From: Clostridia bacterium
GTDB lineage: Bacteria; Bacillota; Clostridia; RUG12999
DNA: 60,913 nt
Assembly: GCA_022801925.1 (NCBI GenBank)
Contig: JAAWTG010000015.1
Coordinates: forward strand, 1 to 60,913
Direction: 5' to 3'
Below are positions 42,925-52,300 of this stretch, in pieces (positions within the stretch are counted from its first letter, which is position 1; every line of letters begins with the position of its first letter). The translations under genes and the position numbers were made by a program. The notes beneath the pieces are model-generated. The model was not told where the DNA came from. It worked only from the letters and a program-made list of their open reading frames with translations, and searched no databases.

Positions 42925-44463
42925 ATGAGACATTGGGAAAAAGCTTTTATGCTGGTGATAGCCGGCTGTCTGACACTGCAAACAGGGTGCAGCAGGGAAG
43001 TGCAGGAAGAACCTGTCACGCTTACCTATTGGTCGGATATCCGCACACGGGTAAGCGCCTACCGCGCAGACATTCCACTCTATACAGAACTGGAAAAGCG
43101 GCTTGGCGTTCATCTGGATATTATTGATATTGACGCGGCGGAAACATCGCAGCAGTTTAGCATTATGCTCTCATCAGGCAGTTATCCGGACATTATTGAA
43201 TATAACCTGTCAGGTTATCCCGGCGGCGCGCGGAAAGCCATCACAGATGAAGTGATTTTGCCGCTGAATGATTTGATGGCGGAACATGCCCCTAACCTGT
43301 CGGCACAGCTTGCCGCACATCCTGCGTGGGAACGTGAAGTGCGCACCGAAGACGGACTTTATTATACCTTTCCAATGATTCGCAACAATCCGAAACTGTG
43401 CACCTATATCGGACCAGCATTGCGGAAAGACTGGCTTGAAAAATTACAGTTAGAGGTACCGAAAAGTATCGCGGAGTGGGAAAATGTATTATTAAAATTC
43501 AAAGAAATACCGGGTGTGGAATATCCGTTTGCCTATGAAGAAAGTGTTATGAAAGCCAGTTCCGCATTCATGAGCGCTTATGGAGCAAAGGGGGTGCAGG
43601 AAGCGTTTTATTATGAAGACGGCAAGGTACATTTTTCACCGGCAGAAGCCAGCTGCCGGCAGTTTTGGACGCTTTGGAACCGCTGGTATAGTATGGGGCT
43701 GTTGGCGCCGGATTTTGCAACATCCAGCCATGAAGTGATTACGGAAAAAATCAGTACTGGCAAGGTTGGCGCAACCATTTGCAGAGCGGGCGGCGGTATT
43801 GGTACATATTTGCAAAAAGCAAAAGAGAAATCGTTTGATTTTGTGGCGGCGCCCTATCCGACGCTGGACGGACAGAGCCACGTGAAATTCAGCCATAATA
43901 TGCCGGAATGTGCGCCGTTTGCTTCTGTTTCAACGCATTGCCGAAATCCTGAAAAAGCGGTGGAAGTGCTTGATTACGGATATGGGGAAGATGGGATTTT
44001 ACTCTATAATTTCGGCATTGAAAACGAAAGTTTTGTGTTTGAAAACGGAAAACCGATTTATACGGATATGGTACGCCAAAATCCAGAGGGGAAAAGCATG
44101 AGCGAAATTCTGAATCTGTATGTACGCAGTACCCATAGCGGACCGTTTATCCAAAACATCGGTTATATGGAACAATATATGTACCGTCCACAGCAGCAAG
44201 AGGCGCTTGAAGTTTGGACGTCAAACACAGACGGTACAAAATATAAAATGCCGCAGTATACGCTGACCTCAGAAGAACAAAGCAGATATAACGAAATCAT
44301 GATACCGGTGTTTGAGTATATCAGAACACAGGAACTACAGTTTGTTTTGGGAAAAAGACCGCTGTCGGAATTTCAGGAATATGTTACGGAACTCTATTCC
44401 ATGGGATTGGGCGATGCTGTAAAGATTGTGGAACAGGCGGTCCGGCGTGCAGAAGGGATGTGA
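42925..44463 (+). CDS. Sugar-binding lipoprotein of an ABC transporter, copy 2
   Basis: A 512-residue solute-binding lipoprotein. Lipobox LQTGC; ATG 42925 with AAGGGGG eight bases upstream. VTLTYWSDIRTRVSAYRADIPLYTELEKRLG, SSGSYPDIIEYNLSGYPGG and a C-terminal layout like copy 1 show that the two are paralogues (about the same length, colinear). A weak promoter (TTACAT, 16 bp, TATAAT) lies at about 42846-42873. The next gene begins 10 bp after its stop. Confidence 0.85.
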   Translation: MRHWEKAFMLVIAGCLTLQTGCSREVQEEPVTLTYWSDIRTRVSAYRADIPLYTELEKRLGVHLDIIDIDAAETSQQFSIMLSSGSYPDIIEYNLSGYPGGARKAITDEVILPLNDLMAEHAPNLSAQLAAHPAWEREVRTEDGLYYTFPMIRNNPKLCTYIGPALRKDWLEKLQLEVPKSIAEWENVLLKFKEIPGVEYPFAYEESVMKASSAFMSAYGAKGVQEAFYYEDGKVHFSPAEASCRQFWTLWNRWYSMGLLAPDFATSSHEVITEKISTGKVGATICRAGGGIGTYLQKAKEKSFDFVAAPYPTLDGQSHVKFSHNMPECAPFASVSTHCRNPEKAVEVLDYGYGEDGILLYNFGIENESFVFENGKPIYTDMVRQNPEGKSMSEILNLYVRSTHSGPFIQNIGYMEQYMYRPQQQEALEVWTSNTDGTKYKMPQYTLTSEEQSRYNEIMIPVFEYIRTQELQFVLGKRPLSEFQEYVTELYSMGLGDAVKIVEQAVRRAEGM

Positions 44464-44473
44464 TGGGAACAAG

Positions 44474-46771
44474 ATGAAACACAAAGCCTTTTTGAAAAAA
44501 CAGAAAGCGTTTACCGTCTGGTTTGTATCCTACGCAGTCATTCTGGCACAGACGATGTTAGCGGCAGCAGGGATTTATTGGGCAGTGGTACATGCGGTAG
44601 AAGAAGCGGTCACACGCACAAACAACGGTATTATGTTACAGCTCAGAAACGGCATGGATGATTACCTCGGCACAATGCAGAAATTGTTGGTCGAGCTGGA
44701 TTTGGAAACCGATATCAACCGGCTGTATAAGCGTCCGCTCACCAAAGAGGAACTTGCAATAGAAAGCATGTCCGCAATGACCAAACTGAATAACAGCAGA
44801 TATGTTTACCGTTCTATTGGCAATTTCTATATTTATCTCAAAGATTATGATTATATCATATATACGAATTTTTGTGCGGATACGGAAACAGCATACCGGA
44901 TTTTATACCCAAATGCGCGGTGGAGTTATGATGAATGGATGGAATATCTCAATCAAAAACACCAGCGTAATTACCGGTCTCTGATATTGAACAAGGAGCA
45001 AAACAGAGCAACCATGGCAATGGCACAGTCTCTGCCGATTGATAACATCAGTTCGCCCAAAGCAACCTTTGTTTTTCAGGCGGATACGCAAATGCTGCGC
45101 AGCTACATGGAAGGGCTGGAGCAAAGCGAAGGCAGCATGGTCTACTATCTCAACGGCAATCAGCAGCCGGTGTTTTCCAATACGGATATTCCGCTGCCCG
45201 AGCTGGAACCGTCTGAACTGGCGGAAAGGCGGACAACGGTTCGTTCGGGCGGAGAAAAATATATCATGAGTGTGGCGGATTCTGCTCTGGGAGATTTAAA
45301 ATATGTGAGTCTGGTACCCAAGAAAGTGTATAACAAACCGCTCAGCACCCTGCGGTATATCACGATAGGCATTTTGATTCTGGCATTTGTATCGGGCACT
45401 TTGTTAATCTCGTATTTTGTCAAACGGAACTATAAACCGCTCAAAGAACTGATGGAACTAACAGAAGCGGAAGGAGACGAAAAACATACCAATGAATTTG
45501 ATTTGCTTCATTCCTCTATCAGCCGCACGGTGAAAGAGAAGAAAAAGCTGGAAAACAGTTTGGAGAAGCAAAAACACTATATCAAAAACAATTTTCTGGA
45601 AAGACTTTTGCACGGACGCGTCAACAGCGATTTGCAGCCGGACAGTTTATTTGCCTATGACATTGATTTTCAATATGATCATTTTGTGGTCGTTGTGTTT
45701 TATCTGGAGGAATTTGAAGATTTGTTTGAAGGCTCGGAGATGGCAACGGAAGCGCAGATGGATTTGGCGTTTCTCATGATTCAAAATGTCATGGAGGAAT
45801 TGTCGGAAGAAGCAGGTGATATGGAATTTGCACGAACAGACGATTTGTTGGTTGGTATTTTAAACTGCGAAGAAGCGGACGGGCAGATAGAGCAAATGAC
45901 GGCGATTTTGGAAAAGGCATATGGCATACTGGAGGAAAATATCTATATTCGCTTCACGGCAGGCGTAAGCCGTGTGCACCGTGCGCTTGCCGGTCTCAGT
46001 CCGGCATATCAGGAGGCGTCCGAGGCGCTGGACAGAAAATTTGTGCAGGAGAAGGACGCTATTATTTGCTATGATGACTTGCACTATGACCGGAGCGGAT
46101 TTGACTATTCCATTGAGGACGAGCAATTGCTCATGAATCAAATCAAACTGGGCGATTATATACAAGCCAAAATAGTGGCAGACCGTGTGCTGGACACCAA
46201 TTTACAGGAACGCAGTTTAAAACCGGGCGCGGCGCGTTTACTGCTGCTGAGCATTGTGAATACGGTTATTCGCGCTTCGGACGGACAACTCGATGAGCTA
46301 GCTGCCATAGATTTGTTTAGCAGTACAAATGATATTCACCACTATAGGGAAAAGTTGAACGCTCTCCTGCTGGCAACCTGCAAACAGGTGGCGGAAGACA
46401 GGCAAAAACAGCGGGAACAGAGCGGTGCAAACCGTATCAGCAACACTGTGAAGGAATATATCAGCCGGAACTACAGCGACGCAAATTTGAATCTCAATGT
46501 GTTGGCGGGAGAAATGGGAATCACCAGCAGCTATCTTTCCGGCGCGTTCCGGCTGCAAACGGGCGAGACACTGCTGCACTATTTAAATAAAATACGGATT
46601 GATGAAGCCAAACAGCTTCTGACGGAAACAGAATGGAATTTGCAAAAAATAGCCAAACGGGTCGGCTATATCGATTCCCACGCGCTGATACGATCTTTTA
46701 AAAAACAAGTTGGTATCACGCCGGGAAAATATAGGGACATGAAACAAGTAATCAATCGGAATGGAGAGTGA
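44474..46771 (+). CDS. Membrane-bound AraC-family regulator (YesS-like)
   Basis: A 765-residue protein: a first membrane span (about 16-37), an extracytoplasmic sensor region (about 38-290), a second span (about 292-314; TIGILILAFVSGTLLISYFV), a cytoplasmic linker with coiled-coil and a GGDEF-like degenerate fold, and a C-terminal AraC helix-turn-helix (about 655-760; LNVLAGEMGITSSYLSGAF and LQKIAKRVGYIDSHALIRSFKK). It senses an outside signal and directly controls transcription. Neighbours suggest it works with the lipoproteins and controls module B. Confidence 0.85.
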   Translation: MKHKAFLKKQKAFTVWFVSYAVILAQTMLAAAGIYWAVVHAVEEAVTRTNNGIMLQLRNGMDDYLGTMQKLLVELDLETDINRLYKRPLTKEELAIESMSAMTKLNNSRYVYRSIGNFYIYLKDYDYIIYTNFCADTETAYRILYPNARWSYDEWMEYLNQKHQRNYRSLILNKEQNRATMAMAQSLPIDNISSPKATFVFQADTQMLRSYMEGLEQSEGSMVYYLNGNQQPVFSNTDIPLPELEPSELAERRTTVRSGGEKYIMSVADSALGDLKYVSLVPKKVYNKPLSTLRYITIGILILAFVSGTLLISYFVKRNYKPLKELMELTEAEGDEKHTNEFDLLHSSISRTVKEKKKLENSLEKQKHYIKNNFLERLLHGRVNSDLQPDSLFAYDIDFQYDHFVVVVFYLEEFEDLFEGSEMATEAQMDLAFLMIQNVMEELSEEAGDMEFARTDDLLVGILNCEEADGQIEQMTAILEKAYGILEENIYIRFTAGVSRVHRALAGLSPAYQEASEALDRKFVQEKDAIICYDDLHYDRSGFDYSIEDEQLLMNQIKLGDYIQAKIVADRVLDTNLQERSLKPGAARLLLLSIVNTVIRASDGQLDELAAIDLFSSTNDIHHYREKLNALLLATCKQVAEDRQKQREQSGANRISNTVKEYISRNYSDANLNLNVLAGEMGITSSYLSGAFRLQTGETLLHYLNKIRIDEAKQLLTETEWNLQKIAKRVGYIDSHALIRSFKKQVGITPGKYRDMKQVINRNGE

Positions 46772-46778
46772 GCTGGAA

Positions 46779-49352
46779 ATGAAAATTTGGAGGAAATGCA
46801 GCGCGGCAATCATGGCGTTTTGTTTGATGCTCAGCGGTGTGCACGCATTGGCGCGCACGGAGGACTACTCAGAAACGGACAGCGGGACAAAAGCGGCCGA
46901 TTATTTGATGATGATGCGGATTGCGGACGAACGCGCGGTATTCACAGGAGAAACGCCGCTCACAAAAGGGGAAGCGGCGGCATTGCTTGTGAAATCGCTG
47001 AGCGAAACGGATACAGCGCGGTTGATGGCGGTACCGGAGGAACTTGCAGGACGTCCCTACGCCGATATGGCGGCATATGCAGTCAGCCGCGGTATTCTGG
47101 CGGGAGACGGACTGGCGCAAAGCTGGGATGAAACCATCACAGCCATTCAGGCGGCAAAGATGATGGTGGCGGCGCTGGGATACGGCACCTTGGCGGAATA
47201 CCATGGCGGGTATCCGGCGGGATATCTGTACTACGCCCAGCAATTTCGGCTCTCGCGCGACGTTACTATGTCGCAAAACGCGCCAATCACCCGCATAGAA
47301 TTTGCGAAAATGCTCTGCCGTGCGTTTGACGCGGAACTGCTCAGCGCGGCGGGGGTCGGAAACGGTTTAACATACGAAAGCCGCGCAGGCGATACCATGG
47401 AAAAACAATATCTGGAGCGGAAAGGCTGGACAATTGGCGAAGGAATTGTCCAAGGGACGGAAGTCAGCAGAGCGGCAGGGATGCAGACACTGTTAAAAGA
47501 TGAAGTGTTGATTGGCGGCGTGAAACTCTCTGGCGTAGACGAAGCGCTGAAAGAACGTCTGGGCTATCGCGTGCAATATGTATCGGTTGACCCGGAGGCG
47601 GGCAAACAGACATTGCTGGGCTGGCGGATTTTGGATAAAAATATTGTAGAATTTTTGTCGTGGGAAAACGAGGCATATTGCAGCGGACGCACTGTTACAT
47701 ACTATGATTTGGAAACAAAACGGTATGAAAAACTTACGCTGGATGAAAACGCGGCAGTTTGGTATAACCGAAAACCGCTTGTTTCTTATCAGGAAAGTGA
47801 ATTGGATTTGAGCCACGCAGAGTTAATTGATAATGATAACGACGATTTGTATGAAGTGGTGAAACTGACGCATTCCGAAAGTTTTACGGTCAGCAAAGTG
47901 AATGTATCCAGTGAAGTGATTTTTTTGGAAAGTGGCAGTTTTCGCGGACAAAATGCACTATATATGACGGAGGAAAGCGGCAGGGTTTTATCAGTGCATG
48001 ATGTAAAAGGCAACGAAATAGATTGGAAAACATTGAAGACAAAAGACGCCATTTCTGTTATTGCGTCAAAGGATATGGACTATTTGGAGATTGTTTTGCT
48101 GGAGGAACCTGTCAAAGGGCGCGTGAGCGAAATTGTGGAAGGAGAAAGTATTACCATTGATGGAATCCGCTACAATAGAAGCGAACAACTCAGCGATGTA
48201 TCGGTAGGCGACGCAGGATATTTTTACCGTAACGAGTTTGGCGAGATTTTCTATTTTGAAAATGACCGCACGGAATATGTCTATCTGATAAAAAAAGGAC
48301 GTTCTGGCTCTCAGCTTTCTACCCAAAAAGAGATTCAGGTATTCGACCGGCAAACAGGCGTAAAAGAATACCTGCTGACGGAATCGCTGGGCAAAGATTA
48401 CGAGGCGATTCCGGAACGTGCCGTTGTGACATTGCAGCGCAACAGCGATGGGCTGGTGACAAAGATAACGCCTGCCGAAGCCTATGGAGAAGCCGGAGAA
48501 CGCATGTATTGCGAATATGTATCAGGATTTAATGACGACAAGAACAAACGGCTTCAGCCCTTCCGGTTTGATGAAAGTACGGCGTTTTTCATGGTTCCGA
48601 ACAACGGCAATAAAGACGAATTCGGCATTGACCTGGAACTGGAGGATAATGACCTCTACTGGACACAGGCATTTGACTATGACAGCGATTCCGGCATTGT
48701 GAAAGCGGCAGTTTTAATCGTGGACACTGAAAAGGACGCCGCCAGCACACTGAACTACCGTTCCAAAGTGGGAATTGTCAGCAAAATTTTCCAGGTCTCA
48801 GATGGAAATAATGGCACTTCCTATGTGTTGGAAGGCTATTCGGAGGGTGAAAAAATTCGGATTTGCGCGGCGCAAAACAGCGAGGTACATCAGGTGTTTC
48901 GTTCGCTGCGTGTCGGAGATGTGATACGATATAACAAGAATATGTTTGGGGAAATCGTAAAAGCGGAGTGTCTTGTCTCTCTTGCTGAGACGCGCGAGCC
49001 GTTCCATATCGGCAGAGACAGTGTGGACGAACGCTTTTTCGGTACGGTTATGACACTGCAAAAGAACGTTTTGACCAACTACTCCAAATATCTGTATCAT
49101 GAAATGAATGTGAGCGAATTGGCTTCTTACAGCGGCATGACGCTGATGCGTATGTTTGCGCATACGGAAAATGCAAAAGATAAAAAGAGTGTGTTTGCGG
49201 ACTATTATATATATGACCGGTCGCAGAAGGAGGTGCGGCAGGCGTCTGTTGACGATATTGTCAGCTATGAAAACTACAGTATTGAACCGTCTATGGTATA
49301 CGTTCAGCGGAGCAAATCAGACGTACAGTTTGTTGTGATTGTGAAGGATTAG
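46779..49352 (+). CDS. Secreted SLH-type surface protein (module B)
   Basis: An 857-residue exported protein and paralogue of the module A protein at 1527. Signal peptide ends HALA at about 25; diverged SLH repeats follow (ETPLTKGEAAALLVKSL, PYADMAAYAVSRGILAGDG, APITRIEFAKMLCRAF). The central part shares colinear blocks with module A: LIDNDNDDLYEVVKL, ESFTVSKVNVSSEVIFLESGSFRGQN, and VKGRVSEIVEGESITIDG. ATG 46779 is used. The gene overlaps no other but follows the regulator by seven bases, so it is probably in one operon with it. Confidence 0.8.
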   Translation: MKIWRKCSAAIMAFCLMLSGVHALARTEDYSETDSGTKAADYLMMMRIADERAVFTGETPLTKGEAAALLVKSLSETDTARLMAVPEELAGRPYADMAAYAVSRGILAGDGLAQSWDETITAIQAAKMMVAALGYGTLAEYHGGYPAGYLYYAQQFRLSRDVTMSQNAPITRIEFAKMLCRAFDAELLSAAGVGNGLTYESRAGDTMEKQYLERKGWTIGEGIVQGTEVSRAAGMQTLLKDEVLIGGVKLSGVDEALKERLGYRVQYVSVDPEAGKQTLLGWRILDKNIVEFLSWENEAYCSGRTVTYYDLETKRYEKLTLDENAAVWYNRKPLVSYQESELDLSHAELIDNDNDDLYEVVKLTHSESFTVSKVNVSSEVIFLESGSFRGQNALYMTEESGRVLSVHDVKGNEIDWKTLKTKDAISVIASKDMDYLEIVLLEEPVKGRVSEIVEGESITIDGIRYNRSEQLSDVSVGDAGYFYRNEFGEIFYFENDRTEYVYLIKKGRSGSQLSTQKEIQVFDRQTGVKEYLLTESLGKDYEAIPERAVVTLQRNSDGLVTKITPAEAYGEAGERMYCEYVSGFNDDKNKRLQPFRFDESTAFFMVPNNGNKDEFGIDLELEDNDLYWTQAFDYDSDSGIVKAAVLIVDTEKDAASTLNYRSKVGIVSKIFQVSDGNNGTSYVLEGYSEGEKIRICAAQNSEVHQVFRSLRVGDVIRYNKNMFGEIVKAECLVSLAETREPFHIGRDSVDERFFGTVMTLQKNVLTNYSKYLYHEMNVSELASYSGMTLMRMFAHTENAKDKKSVFADYYIYDRSQKEVRQASVDDIVSYENYSIEPSMVYVQRSKSDVQFVVIVKD

Positions 49353-49367
49353 GAGGAGGACTTTTTC

Positions 49368-52300
49368 ATGCATATAAAAAAATTAACAGCGCTTTTGCTG
49401 GTCGCACTGCTATGCGTTCCGCTTGCAGCCTGTCCGTCTGTACTAGCTTCAGAAAGCGTTTTGTATCCGCAAGACGGCATTTATACATATGGTAATACGA
49501 CAAACTATCAGGTTGTCCTGCCGACTAAATCGACTTTTCAGATTGATTCCAGAGCGACTGCGCCGCGCAGCGTGTTTGTACGCTTTGACTTGTCCGGCGT
49601 GGAAGCGGAATCACTGACGGCGGTACAGTTCCGGTTGACGCCTTCCAGCATTGGCAGTGCGGACAATTTTACAGTGACACTGCTGCCGCAGGAGAAAGAA
49701 CACTATGATATCACGCAGCTCAGCCATGGGTATGCGGTACAGGAAGGACTGTTTGAGACGGGAGAGTTAATCTATACATCTCCCACAGGTATGACGGCGG
49801 CAAACGGCTATCTGTCCGATAATATCGCGGAACAAATCAAACGGCATTTGCAGGAAAATACCGAAGATGCTGTGATAGCGCTGCGCATCGGTTCCACGGC
49901 AGGGGCGGGCTATGTGATTCATGGGACGGAAGCACCGGAGGGCGTGCGTCCCGCATTGGTTTTGGAAACCGCAGAAGCCTATGACCATTTTGCAGCGGCA
50001 AACCGTACGTTGTCCGCCCAAATTGGAACAGCCGTTTCGGAGGACTTGGATTTACCGGAACAACTGGACGACGTTAGACTTACTTGGCGGAGCAAAACAC
50101 CGGAGATTCTTTCAGAGGATGGCAAAATTTTAGCGCGACCGGCTTTTGGGGAAACAGATTCGGAAGCACAGTTGGAGGTAGAAATGCAAGAAGACGGATA
50201 TACGCAGACCTATACCTATGCGCTGCGTGTTTTGAAGGCAGGGAGCGCTGCGGTAAAAAAACAGGAAAGTGCAGATGGAACGCTGCGGCTGGTGTTGTCG
50301 CCGGACAATTCCGCTGCGGAAACAGCCGGATATCTGCTGGAACTTCCCAATTGCTATTTTACGGTCGGTATGCAATATCGTTTGCATATGCCTGACGGAC
50401 AAACCATACCATTTCAACCGTCTCGGAAAAGAGAAACCACGAAACTAAATGTGACCGGCATGATTGACGGCGAAATAGAATGCTATATTACAGGGAATCT
50501 CAAAACTTCTGATGAAACCATTGTGCTTGCGGGTATCGGCGCACAACAGCTTGCGCTGGTACAGGCGCTTGACGAACTGGATTTAGGCGACACCGGTGCG
50601 GTGACGGACAATCTTTCGCTTCCGCGAACGGTTCGCGGAAAACCGGTTCAGTGGAGTTCGTCCGACCCGTCGGTGCTGTCCGACAGCGGCAGGGTGGAAC
50701 GCCCCTTTGCAAATGAATCGAATGTAACTGTAGAACTCGCTGCTGTAATAGAGGAGGGCGGTATGCAGGCAGAGCGCATTTTCTTTGTCAATGTATTAAA
50801 ACGTGAAGGCGGCGGCGCGGACGCGTTTGCTGAACTGCACGACCCCAATCATATGTCAGATGAAACATTTTTTGGTGTTTGGAATGCAGAAAAAGAAACT
50901 TGGACAACAAAACCGGTTTTGTGCTATGAACGCTATGATGATTTGTCGGCGGTATGCGCCTATGCGAGAGAAGGGCAGTATGAGCAGGCGAAAAGCGCAT
51001 TGCTGGATTATTACCGCACGCGGAAAACCAAAACGGATTATGTTGTGAAAGCAAATTATGATTACAATCTTTCCGCAGAAGCAATGAACGAAAAAATCTT
51101 TTCGTTTCTGCAAATGGACGAAGCCATGGGAATGGTGACAGTCGGGCCGGAATGGAATTATTATGTAGCGGATTTGGAGCCCAAAGCGCGCGATACCTAT
51201 TTTTTGCTGGACGCGGACATGGATGGTTCCACTGTTGAAATTATGAGCAAAGAACATCCGGATATGCACCCGCCGGTATTGGAGATTGAAATGGACGGCG
51301 TGAAACGGACGTATCCTGTGGTGGCAGATACCTATATCAGCGCCGGCGACCACAAAAACCGAAACTACGGAGAAGAACCGATTCTCTATGCGCGTGAAGC
51401 TGCCGGAAATGCGGATATTCCTTTTGGAACCAACACGGCGCGCCCGTATTTCCGCTTTAATGTGGGTGTACTCGCAGGCAACATCACGTCGGTACAACTG
51501 AAGTTTTATGCCCGCAGCACCGCGGGAAATAAAAAGCTGTTTGTATTTGACACGTCCAATGAAAATGCATTTGATGAAAAAGAACTGGTTTGGAGCAAAC
51601 ACTATCCGCAGGCATTCAACTTCAAAGAGACAGGATATCTTTGGCACACGCAAAATTATTGTGAGGGAACGTGGGGCGTGGAATATGAATGGCTCCACTA
51701 TTGCAGCAGAATGTATCAGGTGAGCTGGCTGATTCCGCGCTATCTTGCAACAGGCAACGAACTATATGCTTACCGGGCGATTGAACTTGTCCTGTCGCTT
51801 TATGAGCAGCAGCAATCCGGTATTTATCCGCGCGTGTTGGAGGGCGGCTGGCGCACAGAATATCTGACGGATTTGATTTTCGGTGCGCTGAAAAGCAGTT
51901 CCATGACGCCGGAGGTATTCACAGCGCTTTTGAAATATGCCTACCAGCATACGATGGATTTGCGAAATGATACCGGAACATGGGCGTCTAACTGGATGAG
52001 TGCGATTCGAGTGGGATATACGCGCATATTTGCGTATTTGCCGGAAATGATGCAGGAAGAATGGTGGGAAAGCGCAAAACAGGCGTTACAGGATTTGTAT
52101 TCCAGCAAAATGCTCAACGACGACGGCAGCTATATGGAATCGACCTCTTCCTATATCAGCGGAACCATTGATGAATTTCAGCTGGCGCTGGAGTTAATCA
52201 GTGCTATTGATGGACCGGAGGATCCCTATTATCAGTATATCTTGGAGCGATATCAGCTATTGACAAAATATTATTTTGACATGGCAATGAACTATGGAAG

